Shown in pieces: positions 49,046 to 58,099 of a stretch of 64,000 nt of DNA; position 1 is the stretch's first letter, and every line of letters begins with the position of its first letter. The notes beneath the pieces are model-generated. The model saw only the letters and a program-made list of their open reading frames with translations, did not search any database and had not been told where the DNA came from. The stretch comes from Curtobacterium sp. MCLR17_007 (GTDB lineage Bacteria; Actinomycetota; Actinomycetes; Actinomycetales; Microbacteriaceae), in NCBI RefSeq assembly GCF_003234655.2, contig NZ_CP126271.1:3286001-3350000 (forward strand), in the 5' to 3' direction. The translations under genes and the position numbers were made by a program.

Positions 49046-49471
49046 TGCAGGTTTTCCTCCTTCCGGTGCTCGGGTGGTCCGATTCACCGCCGGTGTTCGG
49101 CTGTGCGGTGTCTCGGGAACGGTCGGCACGAGGGGCCCTGCGCGACCCGCAGGGAATTACTCCGGCCGGGTGGACCGGGTCGAGTCGCACAGGGTGACCC
49201 TCGCCGTGTGACGACCCATGGGTTCCGTCACACGCTGATGATTCGGCACCCTCGCCCAGTCGGTTTGCTCGAAGACCGGTTCTCGTCCGGATCGTCGTCT
49301 CGGAGCGCCTCCCGCGTCGACGCGCCCGGCGTGTCCGTGTCCACCGAGAGTGAACACGGACGCGCGCTCGGGTGGGATCTCGTAGACTCGACCTCGCCGG
49401 GCCGCAGCAAGCCCCGGGCTCCAAAATTCGCCGCTTCGAGCGGCCTCGCGCCGAGAGGCGCTTCTGCGGCC
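49046..49471. other. Leader and intergenic DNA upstream of sigK, no supported gene
   Basis: This 426-bp stretch has no ORF with credible codon use. It must contain the sigK promoter. A small perfect hairpin, GCCGCTTCGAGCGGC, lies near 49429-49443 just before the 26-bp repeats. Confidence 0.45.
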
Positions 49472-49601
49472 CGGTCTTCCTCTTCCCGCTTCCGGGACGG
49501 TCTTCCTCTGCCCGCTTCCGGGACGGTCTTCCTCTGCCCGCTTCCGGGACGGTCTTCCTCTGCCTGCTTCCGGGACGGTCTTCCTCTGCCTGCTTCCGGT
49601 A
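49472..49601. repeat. 26-bp tandem array (5 units)
   Basis: The CGGTCTTCCTC phase recurs at 49472, 49498, 49524, 49550 and 49576, an exact 26-bp period, with the unit core CCGCTTCCGGGACGGTCTTCC. Units differ at one or two bases (CCCGC versus CCTGC). The period is not a multiple of three and no gene end is the obvious template. It lies in the intergenic gap downstream of the gene at 49664-50293. Confidence 0.88.
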
Positions 49602-49663
49602 GACGCTTCGGCGTCCGGCCAGGAGGCCCGGTGCAGGTCCGCCGCGTCCGGCCGCGCGGGCCG

Positions 49664-50293
49664 TCAGTCCAGGGCGTCGCGGCGCCAGAGCGCCGCCGCT
49701 GCGGAGAGGTCCTCGGCCAGCTCCGCCAGACGGAAGGCGCGGACCGTCAGGACGCTGGCACGCGCTTCCGCCGTCAGGTCGGAGTCGTCCGCCACGCTGG
49801 TCGCCCCCGCGGCGGCGAGTCGACAGAAGGCCGCCCCGCGGTCGAGTGCCACCGCGAAGTCCCCCGTGTACAGCCCGTGCAGGATGCTGTCCGCGAGCGA
49901 CAGGATCTCCGCCGGGCCGGTCGGCTGCTCGGCCCCGGCAACGGCCTGGTCGATCGTGGTGATCCGCTCCGTGCCGCGCGTGAAGAAGTACGCGATCTCG
50001 TCCGGGTTCTGCCGGATCACCGTGCGCATCAGGTAGATCCGCCACAGCGCCCCCGGCAGCGTGTGCGCCCCGACCCGTGCCCACAGCTCGGCGACGGCCT
50101 CGATGCCGTGCACGTCCGTGTAGGTCACCAGCCGCTCGACCACCTGCGGGTCGGGGTCCTGGCGCACGCGGTGCAGCAGCGCGTTCGCGGTCTCGTGCGC
50201 GACGCGGTTCACCAGGGCCGGGTCCTCGCCGCCCTGCAGCGCGGCGAACTCGGCGTCGGTGAAGTGGACAGGACGGTGGTGATCGCGAGGCAC
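49664..50293 (-). CDS. Conserved actinobacterial protein of unknown function
   Basis: The 209-residue, mostly helical, soluble protein has no signal peptide and no motif I recognise (VNRVAHETANALLHRVRQDPDPQVVERLV, GALWRIYLMRTVIRQNPDEIAYFF). Codon use matches the neighbours. Homologues in related genera are sometimes labelled RNA polymerase subunit beta, which the sequence does not support. GTG 50293 has TACACT exactly 6 nt upstream, the leaderless layout seen at several genes here. Confidence 0.65.
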   Translation of the reverse strand: MPRDHHRPVHFTDAEFAALQGGEDPALVNRVAHETANALLHRVRQDPDPQVVERLVTYTDVHGIEAVAELWARVGAHTLPGALWRIYLMRTVIRQNPDEIAYFFTRGTERITTIDQAVAGAEQPTGPAEILSLADSILHGLYTGDFAVALDRGAAFCRLAAAGATSVADDSDLTAEARASVLTVRAFRLAELAEDLSAAAALWRRDALD

Positions 50294-50416
50294 CGCAGCA
50301 GTGTAGGCGTCGCCGGTGACACGCCCGCTCCCTACCAGCGCAACCCGTCGCGGCCGTTCCGCGTACCGTGTGCGGGCGAGGGAGGGACTCCTCCCACAAC
50401 GGAAGAGAGGACCCTC

Positions 50417-50578
50417 ATGAACCCGCTGCTCATCATCCTGGCCGTCATCGCGGTCATCCTGCTGTTCGTCGGTGGCTTCACCGCGAGCCTGAAGTTCCTG
50501 CTGTGGGTCGGCCTCGTGCTGCTCGTCATCGCGGTGGTCATGTGGCTGTTGCGCACGCTGACCAGCCGGCGGGGGTGA
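50417..50578 (+). CDS. Small two-helix hydrophobic membrane protein
   Basis: The 53-residue protein consists almost entirely of two hydrophobic helices (about 3-22 and 27-46) with a basic LTSRRG end. ATG 50417 follows GAGAGGA. Such short hydrophobic proteins are widespread in actinobacteria; function is unknown. Confidence 0.75.
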   Translation: MNPLLIILAVIAVILLFVGGFTASLKFLLWVGLVLLVIAVVMWLLRTLTSRRG

Positions 50579-50625
50579 CCTCCGCCGCCGTCCCGACGCA
50601 TTCGGTCCCGGAGGCCCTCGCCCGC

Positions 50626-50631
50626 TAGCCT
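50626..50631 (+). promoter_or_regulatory. -10 element of the tRNA-Lys gene
   Basis: TAGCCT lies 9 nt before the first tRNA base. A weak TTCGGT at 50601-50606 could be the -35 element, with a 19-bp spacer. Confidence 0.5.
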
Positions 50632-50640
50632 TGCGGGTGA

Positions 50641-50713
50641 GGGCCTCTAGCTCAGTTGGTAGAGCACCGGACTTTTAATCCGAGGGTCGTGGGTTCGAGC
50701 CCCACGGGGCCCA
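50641..50713 (+). tRNA. tRNA-Lys(TTT)
   Basis: The 73-nt gene folds as a full cloverleaf: acceptor GGGCCTC/GGGGCCC, D arm GCTC/GAGC, anticodon loop CTTTTAA with anticodon TTT at positions 34-36, T arm GTGGG-TTCGAGC-CCCAC, discriminator A. CCA is not encoded. It is followed without a gap by six repeats of its 3' half. Confidence 0.97.
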
Positions 50714-51073
50714 CTGGAACCGCCCACCCGACTTTTCATCCGAGGGTCGTGGGTTCGAGCCCCACGGGGCCCACTGGAACCGCCCACCCGACTTTTCATC
50801 CGAGGGTCGTGGGTTCGAGCCCCACGGGGCCCACTGGAACCGCCCACCCGACTTTTCATCCGAGGGTCGTGGGTTCGAGCCCCACGGGGCCCACTGGAAC
50901 CGCCCACCCCACTTTTCATCCGAGGGTCGTGGGTTCGAGCCCCACGGGGCCCACTGGAACCGCCCACCCCACTTCTCATCCGAGGGTCGTGGGTTCGAGC
51001 CCCACGGGGCCCACTGGCACCGCCCACCCGACTTTTCATCCGAGGGTCGTGGGTTCGAGCCCCACGGGGCCCA
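50714..51073 (+). repeat. 60-bp tandem array of tRNA-Lys 3' halves (6 units)
   Basis: Six units of exactly 60 bp each contain TGG(A/C)ACCGCCCACC followed by a copy of tRNA-Lys bases from the anticodon stem to the 3' end (GACTTTTCATCCGAG ... GGGGCCCACT). All copies carry TTTTCA or TTCTCA where the tRNA has TTTTAA, so they derive from one altered founder. The T arm and acceptor 3' strand are intact; the 5' half is missing, so no unit can form a tRNA. Confidence 0.95.
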
Positions 51074-51241
51074 CTCCGCTTCCCTCGGGGTACAAGTGCT
51101 CCACAGGCAGCTCATGGCGTTCCTTCTGCACACCCCAGGTTGCCCACAGCGATCTGCTGGTCTGCCGCCGATAGTGTCATACCCGGATCGACCGAGGTCG
51201 TTCCCGTCGCACCATCCGCACCAGAACGAACGGGGTACACC

Positions 51242-51562
51242 GTGATCGAGCACATCGACGCCACGCAGTCCAGCAGCACCGGAGACGCGCGCCGCATCGT
51301 CGAGCTCGCCGCAGCGACCAACACCACCATGAGCGACCAGCTCCTGCTGGACACGCTCCGGCGGAACGCGCACGTCACGACCCGGCACATCCGCAAGGAC
51401 TTCGCCGAGGTGTCCACGGCGTCGAGCGTGCTCGGCTACGTGTGCCGGCAGCGCAAGCAGTTCATCGCCCTGCGCGGGGACGACCCCGCGTGGGCGCAGG
51501 AGATCGGCCGCTACGACTCCGAGTCGCTCGCGGTCGAAGCGCTCCGCATGCGTCGCCGCTGA
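51242..51562 (+). CDS. Small protein of unknown function next to the tRNA array
   Basis: The 106-residue, mostly helical protein (IVELAAATNTTMSDQLLLDTLRRNAHVTTRHIRKDF) has a helix-turn-helix-like middle but no assignable family. GTG 51242 is my best start; upstream sequence is poor in recognisable Shine-Dalgarno and an ATG at 51140 is in frame. It lies between the tRNA-derived repeats and the galM operon and could be an accessory gene of a former tRNA-integrated element. Confidence 0.5.
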   Translation: MIEHIDATQSSSTGDARRIVELAAATNTTMSDQLLLDTLRRNAHVTTRHIRKDFAEVSTASSVLGYVCRQRKQFIALRGDDPAWAQEIGRYDSESLAVEALRMRRR

Positions 51563-51574
51563 CCGCCGGCCGGG

Positions 51575-52516
51575 TCAGGACCAGACGCGGCGGATCCCCC
51601 ACGAGCCGGTCCAGGAATCGTCGGGCTCGAGCCAGCGCAGGCCTTCCCCCGAGTTCAGCGCATCGGCCGGCGCCGTCATCGGTTCGACCGCGACCGCCAG
51701 GCCCTTGCCCTCGCCCTCGCTACGCGGGAACTCGCGCGACGTGAACACCTGCACGTAGGGGAAGGACGGGTCCTGCCACAGCTGGACGCCGTCGCCCTCC
51801 GGACCGTGGATCGTCGTCCGACGGATGCCCTCGTCGTCGGGCGTGACGTCGGTGTAGGCGGTGTCCAGGTCCGAATCCCCCGCGCGACGCCCCTGCCGCA
51901 GGTCGAGGTCGGTGCCGTCGACGGACTGCGTGCCGTTCGGGATCTTCCGCTCGTCCACGGTGAACGCGGTGGCGGCGTCGAGCGTCACGACGAGGTCCTC
52001 GGCCGGGGTGTCACCGGCGCGCAGGTACGGGTGCGACCCGACGGCGAACGGAGCGCGCACGCCGGAGCGGTTCGTGACGGTGTGGGTGATGCGGATGCCG
52101 TCATCCACGAGCTCGTGGTGCACGCGGGTCTCGAGGGTGAACGGCCATCCGTGCTGCGGATGGATGGTCGCCGTCTGCTCCACTCCCGACTCGGTCTGCG
52201 CCACCAGTCGGTACGGCGAGAACCGGAGCAGGCCGTGTGAGGCGTTGCCGAACTTCGGCTCGGACACGTCGAGCTGCTGGCGCTTGCCGTCCAGCTCCCA
52301 GGCTCCTCCGGCGACGCGGTTGGGCCACGGGACCAGCACGATGCCGTTCGCTCCCGCGGGCGCCTCGGACACAGGGAAGGGCTCGGTCAGGTCGAAGCCC
52401 GCGACGGTGAGCTGGCGGATGCCCGCCGCCACCTCGGTGACGACCGCCTCGACGACCCCGTCCGGGCCGGCGTGACGGAGGCGGTACTGACCTCCGGTGG
52501 GTGCTGCTGCGGTCAT
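51575..52516 (-). CDS. galM: Aldose 1-epimerase family protein
   Basis: The 313-residue mutarotase-like enzyme interconverts alpha and beta aldoses. It shows VPWPNRVAGGAWELDGK near residue 65, the catalytic-His region FAVGSHPYLRAG, and a late AVEPMTAPADALNSGEGLRWLEPDDSW with the conserved Glu. It belongs to the Gal10/YphB-like branch common in actinobacteria. Its ATG overlaps the deoR stop (ATGA), so both are cotranscribed, divergent from galTK. Confidence 0.88.
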   Translation of the reverse strand: MTAAAPTGGQYRLRHAGPDGVVEAVVTEVAAGIRQLTVAGFDLTEPFPVSEAPAGANGIVLVPWPNRVAGGAWELDGKRQQLDVSEPKFGNASHGLLRFSPYRLVAQTESGVEQTATIHPQHGWPFTLETRVHHELVDDGIRITHTVTNRSGVRAPFAVGSHPYLRAGDTPAEDLVVTLDAATAFTVDERKIPNGTQSVDGTDLDLRQGRRAGDSDLDTAYTDVTPDDEGIRRTTIHGPEGDGVQLWQDPSFPYVQVFTSREFPRSEGEGKGLAVAVEPMTAPADALNSGEGLRWLEPDDSWTGSWGIRRVWS

Positions 52517-53358
52517 GCGCTGTGGTTCCTTCCCGATGCCGTGCTGTCGTCCGCCACGACGACGTCGACGCCCGCTGCCCGCACCGGTGCGACGTCCTCC
52601 GGCAGCGCGTCCGCGGTGACGACGACGTCGATGTCGGCCAGGGCCCGGACGACCCCGACGTGGGCGTGCCCGAACTTCGAGCCGTCCACCACGACGACGG
52701 TACGCCCGGCCGCGGCGGCGAGGACGCGCTTGGCCTCGGTCTCGGGCAGGTTGACGTTCGTCAGGCCGTGCTCGACGTCCAGGCCCGTGCCGCCCAGGAA
52801 CACCACGTCCGCCGCGATCACCGGCAGGACGGTGTTGTTGAATGGCGCGACGAGCGAGTGTTGGAGCGGCCGGAGCGTGCCACCCGTGACGATCACGGTG
52901 AACCGCGGGACGGCGCGTTCGAGGGCGAGTGCCGTCGTCAGGGAGTTCGTCACGACGGTGACGTCGACCAGGTCCTCGCGAGCGACGAGCGCCTCGGCGA
53001 CGGCGGCCGGCGTCGTGCCCACGTCGAGCAGCACGCACTCCCCGGACCGCACCAGCGCGGCCGCGGCGCGGCCGATGGCGGCCTTGGCCACCTGGTGCTC
53101 GACGGCGGTCTCCTCGAACGGTCGCTCGCGGGAACCGACACCGAGACGGACCGCACCGCCGTGCACCCGCCGCAGCCGAGCCTCCCGGTCGAGCACCGCG
53201 AGGTCCTGACGGACCGTGACCTCGCTCGTGCCGAGTGCCGCGGCGAGCGCAGCGGTCCTGACCATGCCTGGCGCGCCGTCGACGATCGTGACGATGCGGT
53301 CCTGGCGGAGCGGCGCCGGCATCGTGCCGGCCAGGAAGGAGAGGTCGTCGTCGGTCAC
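52513..53358 (-). CDS. DeoR-family sugar regulator
   Basis: The 281-residue repressor has an N-terminal winged helix-turn-helix (RQDRIVTIVDGAPGMVRTAALAAALGTSEVTVRQDL, about 18-53) and a C-terminal DeoRC sugar-phosphate-binding domain with LLDVGTTPAAVAEAL, VTGGTLRP and VVVDGSKFGH. Placed between galM and divergent galTK, it probably represses the galactose genes until a sugar phosphate binds (inference). GTG 53358 lies 64 bp from galT. Confidence 0.88.
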   Translation of the reverse strand: MTDDDLSFLAGTMPAPLRQDRIVTIVDGAPGMVRTAALAAALGTSEVTVRQDLAVLDREARLRRVHGGAVRLGVGSRERPFEETAVEHQVAKAAIGRAAAALVRSGECVLLDVGTTPAAVAEALVAREDLVDVTVVTNSLTTALALERAVPRFTVIVTGGTLRPLQHSLVAPFNNTVLPVIAADVVFLGGTGLDVEHGLTNVNLPETEAKRVLAAAAGRTVVVVDGSKFGHAHVGVVRALADIDVVVTADALPEDVAPVRAAGVDVVVADDSTASGRNHSA

Positions 53359-53422
53359 GGCCCAAGTTTCGCCTGCTTCCGATCACTTTCGCAACGCTTC
53401 GGACTGCGGCTAGGATGGATCG

Positions 53423-54520
53423 GTGATCACCAAGCGCGCGACGAAGCTCGCGGACGGCCGCGACCTCATCTACTTCGACGATGCGGACACGCAGCTGTCC
53501 GCCGAGCGCCGTGTCGACGAACGGACGCTCGACCCGCGGCCCGTGACGGCCACGATGCGACAGGACGTCCTGACCGGCGAGTGGGTCTCCATCGCCAGCA
53601 GCCGGCAGAACCGCGTGTTCCTGCCCCCGGCCGACCAGGACCCCCTCGCGCCGCAGTCCGCTGCCAACCCGTCAGAGATCCCGAGCGTGTACGACGTCGC
53701 GGTGTTCGAGAACCGCTCGCCGTCGTTCGGCCCGGCACTGCAGGCCGACGACGCCCCCGGCTCGCTCGGCGACCTGACCGACGTCGGGCTGAACCGGACC
53801 TTCCGCTCGGTCGGCCGGTGCGAGGTCGTGTGTTTCTCGCCCGAGACCGCCGGGTCGTTCGCGTCGATCTCCGAGTCGCGGGCACGCACCGTCGTCGAGG
53901 CCTGGGCGGACCGCACCGCTGCACTGTCGGCGATGCCGGGCATCCAGCAGGTGTTCCCGTTCGAGAACCGCGGGCAGGCGATCGGCGTCACGCTGCACCA
54001 CCCACACGGGCAGATCTACGCCTACCCCTACGTCACACCGCGCACGCAGCGGCTGCTGGACTCGATCGAGCGTTTCGGGCCGGACCTCTTCGAGCAGCAC
54101 CTGGCGAACGAGCGTGACTCCGAACGGGTCGTGCTGGCCGGCGAGCACTTCACCGCCTTCGTACCGTTCGCCGCGCGCTGGCCGATCGAGATCCACATGC
54201 TGCCGCACCGCCACGTCCCGGACTTCGCCGGGCTGACCGATGCCGAGAAGGACGAGCTCGCCCACATGCACCTGCGGCTCACGCGGGGCCTCGACGAGCT
54301 CTACGGCGACCCCACGCCGTACATCGCCGCGTGGCACCAGGCGCCCGTCCACACTGCTCGCGACACCGTGCGGCTGATGCTCCAGATCACGTCCCCGCGG
54401 CGGGCAGCCGACAAGTTGAAGTTCCTGGCCGGCAGTGAAGCCGCCATGGGCGCCTGGATCGGGGACCTCGTGCCCGAGAAGGCGGCCGAGTTCATCCGAG
54501 GAGGGATCGAGCGCGCATGA
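53423..54520 (+). CDS. galT: Galactose-1-phosphate uridylyltransferase
   Basis: The 365-residue Leloir enzyme exchanges UMP between UDP-glucose and Gal-1-P. The active-site motif HPHGQ is present as TLHHPHGQIYAY, followed by EIHMLPHRHVPDF and a late AWHQAPVH. GTG 53423 is preceded by TAGGAT (53411-53416) with 6 nt between, so the transcript is probably leaderless. Its stop overlaps the galK start. Confidence 0.94.
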   Translation: MITKRATKLADGRDLIYFDDADTQLSAERRVDERTLDPRPVTATMRQDVLTGEWVSIASSRQNRVFLPPADQDPLAPQSAANPSEIPSVYDVAVFENRSPSFGPALQADDAPGSLGDLTDVGLNRTFRSVGRCEVVCFSPETAGSFASISESRARTVVEAWADRTAALSAMPGIQQVFPFENRGQAIGVTLHHPHGQIYAYPYVTPRTQRLLDSIERFGPDLFEQHLANERDSERVVLAGEHFTAFVPFAARWPIEIHMLPHRHVPDFAGLTDAEKDELAHMHLRLTRGLDELYGDPTPYIAAWHQAPVHTARDTVRLMLQITSPRRAADKLKFLAGSEAAMGAWIGDLVPEKAAEFIRGGIERA

Positions 54521-55650
54521 CGTTCCAGCAGGTGTTCGGGTACGGGCCCACGGTGCGGTACTCCGCGCCCGGTCGCGTCAACCTGATCGGTGAGCACACC
54601 GACTACAACGAGGGCTACGTCCTGCCGTTCGCGATCGACCGGCGCACCACCGCGTCGATCGCACCGCGGACCGACCGGGTGCTGCGCGTCGCCTCCGCGT
54701 TCGACCCGGAGTCCGTCGTCTCGCTCTCCCTCGACGACCTCGACCCGGCCGCGATGGACGGGTGGTCCGCGTACGTGTTCGGCATCGCCTGGGCGTTGCG
54801 CGAGCAGGGCGCCGACCTGAGCGACAAGACCGGGTTCGACGTGTTCATCGAGTCCGACGTGCCCGTCGGTGCCGGCCTGTCCTCCAGTGCGGCGATCGAG
54901 TGCGGGGTCGCGCTGGCGTTCAACGACCTGTGGGAACTCGGGCTCGACCGCAAGCAGCTCGCCCGCGTCGGGCAGTACTCCGAGAACCACGCCGTCGGGG
55001 CCCCCACCGGGATCATGGACCAGTCTGCGTCCCTGCTCGGCGAGCGCGATGCCGTGGTGTTCCTGGACTGCCGGACACTCGACACCGCCGTGGTCGACAT
55101 GGCGCTCGAGGCGAACGGGCTCGAGGTCCTGGTCATCGACACCCGTGTCGAGCACGCCCATGCCACGGGTGGCTACGCCGCGCGGCGGGCATCGTGCGAG
55201 AAGGGGGCACAGGTGCTCGGGGTGGAGGCCCTGCGCGACGTGACCGTCGACGACCTCCCCCGGGCGCAGGAGCTGCTCGACGACGAGACCTTCCGGCGGG
55301 TGCGGCACATCGTGACCGAGGACCAGCGCGTGCTCGACACCGTGCGGACACTGCGCGAGCACGGCCCCCGCGCGATCGGCGAGCTGCTCGTCGCGTCGCA
55401 CGAGTCGATGCGCGATGACTTCGAGATCTCCGTCCCCGAGCTCGACCTGGCCGTCGCGACCGCGATGGCGCACGGTGCGGTCGGGGCTCGGATGACGGGC
55501 GGCGGGTTCGGTGGCGCGGCGATCGCACTCGTGGACGCCGGGCAGCGCGAGGCGATCAGCACTGCCGCCGTGGCCGCGTTCGCCGAGGCCGGGTACCGCG
55601 AGCCGACCGTGTTCACGGTGCACGCAGCACAGGGCGCCCGGCGCGACTGA
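54517..55650 (+). CDS. galK: Galactokinase
   Basis: The 377-residue GHMP kinase phosphorylates galactose. It has the galactokinase signature GRVNLIGEHTDYNEGYVLP (residues 18-36), the ATP loop VPVGAGLSSSAAIE and the C-terminal GARMTGGGFGG. ATG 54517 overlaps the galT stop (ATGA), giving a coupled galTK operon ending at a 62-bp palindrome. Confidence 0.95.
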   Translation: MTFQQVFGYGPTVRYSAPGRVNLIGEHTDYNEGYVLPFAIDRRTTASIAPRTDRVLRVASAFDPESVVSLSLDDLDPAAMDGWSAYVFGIAWALREQGADLSDKTGFDVFIESDVPVGAGLSSSAAIECGVALAFNDLWELGLDRKQLARVGQYSENHAVGAPTGIMDQSASLLGERDAVVFLDCRTLDTAVVDMALEANGLEVLVIDTRVEHAHATGGYAARRASCEKGAQVLGVEALRDVTVDDLPRAQELLDDETFRRVRHIVTEDQRVLDTVRTLREHGPRAIGELLVASHESMRDDFEISVPELDLAVATAMAHGAVGARMTGGGFGGAAIALVDAGQREAISTAAVAAFAEAGYREPTVFTVHAAQGARRD

Positions 55651-55687
55651 CCTGCCCGGCGGCCGCCCGTTCGGCTCGGCTCGGCTC

Positions 55688-55749
55688 CGCACAACCAAAA
55701 CCACCTCGCACCACGGATTGCCGTGGTGCGAGGTGGTTTTGGTTGTGCG
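55688..55749. terminator. 62-bp perfect palindrome, CGCACAACC family
   Basis: Two perfectly complementary 29-bp arms surround the loop ATTG. The left arm begins CGCACAACCAAAACCACC and the right arm ends in GGTTTTGGTTGTGCG. It lies between convergent galK and folD and can end transcription both ways. A second 62-bp element with the same outer arms lies at 61892. Confidence 0.93.
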
Positions 55750-55780
55750 AACGCGGCGACCGCCCCGCGGCCCCGCCCGC

Positions 55781-56710
55781 TCAGTGCAGGTGGCGCTCGG
55801 CGGCCTCGACGACGTTCTTCATGAGCATCGCCCGCGTCATCGGTCCGACGCCGCCCGGCGTCGGTGTCAGGTACCCCGCCACCGATGCAACCGCCGGGTC
55901 GACGTCGCCGTGCAGCTTGGCCTTGCCCGTCTCCTCGTTCACCACGCGGGTGATGCCGACGTCGATGACCGCGGCCCCCGGCTTCACCCAGTCCGGCTTG
56001 ACGAGTCCGGCGACCCCGGCCGCGGCGACGATGATGTCGGCGCGACGACACTCGGCAGCGACGTCCTCGGTCAGCGAGTGGGTCAGCGTCGCCGTGGCCT
56101 CGAGCCGGGTGAGCAGCAGCCCGAGCGGGCGTCCGACCGTCAGCCCCTGGCCGATGATCGTGACGTGCTGCCCCCGGATCGGGACGTCGTACGCCTCGAG
56201 CATCGCGACGATGCCGCGCGGGGTGCAGGGCAGCGGGGCGTCGATCGTGCCGGCGCCACCCGGGACGGCGAGGACGAGCTCGCCGAGGTTCGTCGGGTGC
56301 AGGCCGTCGGCGTCCTTGGCCGGGTGCATGAGCTCGAGCATGGGGATCGGGTCGATGCCCTGCGGCAGCGGGAGCTGGACGATGAAGGCGGTGACCCGGG
56401 GGTCGTCGTTCATCTGCAGGATCGCGGCACGGATGTCGGCGGCGGACGCAGTCTCCGGCAGGTCGATCCGGATGGAGTCGAGCCCGATCTGCGCCGAGTC
56501 GCGGTGTTTGCCCGCCACGTACGACACCGAGCCCGCGTTCTGGCCGACCATGATTGTGCCGAGGCCCGGGCGGAACCCGTGGTCGTGCAGCCGGTCGATC
56601 CGGGTCTTCAGGTCGTCGAGCGTGCGGGAGGCCAGAGCGGTGCCGTCGATGCGGACGGCAGAGCCCTCGCCGGCCCAGCGCTCGTGGACCAGCGGTGCGG
56701 TGTCGTTCAC
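55781..56710 (-). CDS. folD: Bifunctional methylene-THF dehydrogenase/cyclohydrolase
   Basis: The 309-residue FolD converts methylene-THF to formyl-THF with NADP. It shows the catalytic Tyr/Lys segment [36 protein letters not shown] and the NADP loop [16 protein letters not shown]; the final [12 protein letters not shown] motif is present as [16 protein letters not shown] 56710 overlaps the glyA stop (GTGA). With glyA it forms a one-carbon operon controlled by the leader upstream of glyA. Confidence 0.95.
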   Translation of the reverse strand: MNDTAPLVHERWAGEGSAVRIDGTALASRTLDDLKTRIDRLHDHGFRPGLGTIMVGQNAGSVSYVAGKHRDSAQIGLDSIRIDLPETASAADIRAAILQMNDDPRVTAFIVQLPLPQGIDPIPMLELMHPAKDADGLHPTNLGELVLAVPGGAGTIDAPLPCTPRGIVAMLEAYDVPIRGQHVTIIGQGLTVGRPLGLLLTRLEATATLTHSLTEDVAAECRRADIIVAAAGVAGLVKPDWVKPGAAVIDVGITRVVNEETGKAKLHGDVDPAVASVAGYLTPTPGGVGPMTRAMLMKNVVEAAERHLH

Positions 56711-58050
56711 GCGTACAGGGGGAACGCGTCGGTCAGGGTCTTCACCCGGGCCGAGAGCGCTGCGACGTCCGGGTTCGGCATGAGCGTCAGCGCGATGATG
56801 TCGGCGACCTCGGTGAACTCGGCGTCGCTGAACCCGCGGGTGGCGAGCGCCGAGGTGCCGATGCGGACCCCGGAGGTGACCATCGGCGGACGCGGGTCGA
56901 ACGGCACGGAGTTGCGGTTCACGGTGATGCCGACCTCGTGCAGCAGGTCCTCGGCCTGCTTGCCGTCGACCTCGGACTCGCGCAGGTCGACCAGCACCAG
57001 GTGCACGTCGGTGCCGCCGGTCAGGACGTCGATGCCGGCCTGGCGCGCGTCGTCCTGGGTCAGGCGTGCCGCCAGGGCCTGGGCGCCGCGGATGGTGCGC
57101 TCCTGGCGGTCCTTGAACTCCGGCGTCGCGGCGAGCAGGAACGCGGTGGCCTTCGCCGCGATCACGTGCATGAGCGGCCCGCCCTGCTGGCCCGGGAACA
57201 CGGCGGAGTTGAGCTTCTTGAACAGGGTCTCGTCGTTCGACAGGATCAGACCCGAGCGCGGACCGGCGAGCGTCTTGTGCACGGTCGTGGACACGACGTG
57301 CGCGTGCGGGACGGGCGACGGGTGCAGGCCCGCGGCGACGAGCCCCGCGAAGTGCGCCATGTCGACCCAGAGCTTGGCGCCGACCTCGTCCGCGATCTCA
57401 CGGAACTTCGCGAAGTCGAGCTGGCGGGGGTAGGCCGACCAGCCAGCGATGATGACCTTGGGCTGGTGCTCGACGGCCTTGGCGCGGATGTCGTCGTAGT
57501 CGACCTGGAACGTGGTGGGGTCGACGCCGTAGGACACGGCGTTGTAGATCCGGCCCGAGAAGTTGAGCTTCATGCCGTGCGTCAGGTGCCCGCCGTGGGC
57601 GAGCTCGAGCCCGAGGATCGTGTCGCCGGCCGAGGCGATTGCGTGCAGGACCGCCGCGTTGGCCGTGGCGCCGGAGTGCGGCTGGACGTTGGCATAGTCG
57701 GCGCCGAAGAGCTTCTTGGCGCGCTCGATGGCGAGGGACTCGGCGACGTCGACGTACTCGCAGCCGCCGTAGTAGCGCTTGCCCGGGTAGCCCTCGGCGT
57801 ACTTGTTCGTCAGGACGGAGCCCTGCGACTCGAGCACGGCGCGGGGGACGAAGTTCTCGGAGGCGATCATCTCGAGGAAGTCGCGCTGACGACCGAGCTC
57901 CTGCTGCAGGACCCGGGCGATCTCCGGGTCGACCTCGCTGAGCGGGGCGTTGAAGGCGGCGCGTGCGGCGGCCTGGTCGAACGCCGCGCCGGAGGCGTCC
58001 GGGGACTCGGGCGAACCGGCGACGAAGGGGGACAGATCGGTGATGGACAC
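56707..58050 (-). CDS. glyA: Serine hydroxymethyltransferase
   Basis: The 447-residue PLP enzyme turns serine and THF into glycine and methylene-THF. It shows [33 protein letters not shown], the PLP lysine in [14 protein letters not shown] and [17 protein letters not shown]. The first 30 residues are a variable extension. GTG 58050 has AAGGAG upstream. A probable ZTP riboswitch occupies its 5' leader. Confidence 0.96.
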   Translation of the reverse strand: MSITDLSPFVAGSPESPDASGAAFDQAAARAAFNAPLSEVDPEIARVLQQELGRQRDFLEMIASENFVPRAVLESQGSVLTNKYAEGYPGKRYYGGCEYVDVAESLAIERAKKLFGADYANVQPHSGATANAAVLHAIASAGDTILGLELAHGGHLTHGMKLNFSGRIYNAVSYGVDPTTFQVDYDDIRAKAVEHQPKVIIAGWSAYPRQLDFAKFREIADEVGAKLWVDMAHFAGLVAAGLHPSPVPHAHVVSTTVHKTLAGPRSGLILSNDETLFKKLNSAVFPGQQGGPLMHVIAAKATAFLLAATPEFKDRQERTIRGAQALAARLTQDDARQAGIDVLTGGTDVHLVLVDLRESEVDGKQAEDLLHEVGITVNRNSVPFDPRPPMVTSGVRIGTSALATRGFSDAEFTEVADIIALTLMPNPDVAALSARVKTLTDAFPLYA

Positions 58051-58099
58051 GGGACTCCTTGGTGACGAGCCGGAGCGTGTCCGGCGGCGAGGATCGGTC

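Noticed and set aside
49472..49601. CRISPR-like repeat
   Set aside because: Units are contiguous 26-bp copies without spacers.
49664..50293. RNA polymerase beta subunit fragment, a label sometimes given to this family
   Set aside because: The sequence has no RpoB motif and is a complete 209-residue protein.
50714..51073. Array units as additional tRNA genes or pseudo-tRNAs
   Set aside because: Each unit lacks the acceptor 5' strand and D arm, so no cloverleaf can form.
50647..51388. Long repetitive reading frames across the tRNA-derived array (GARTHDPR-type repeats on the minus strand, VVGSSPTGPTGT on the plus strand)
   Set aside because: They arise from the 60-bp array (60 is divisible by three, so frames stay open). 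The GARTHDP string is a well-known artefact of translated tRNA sequence.
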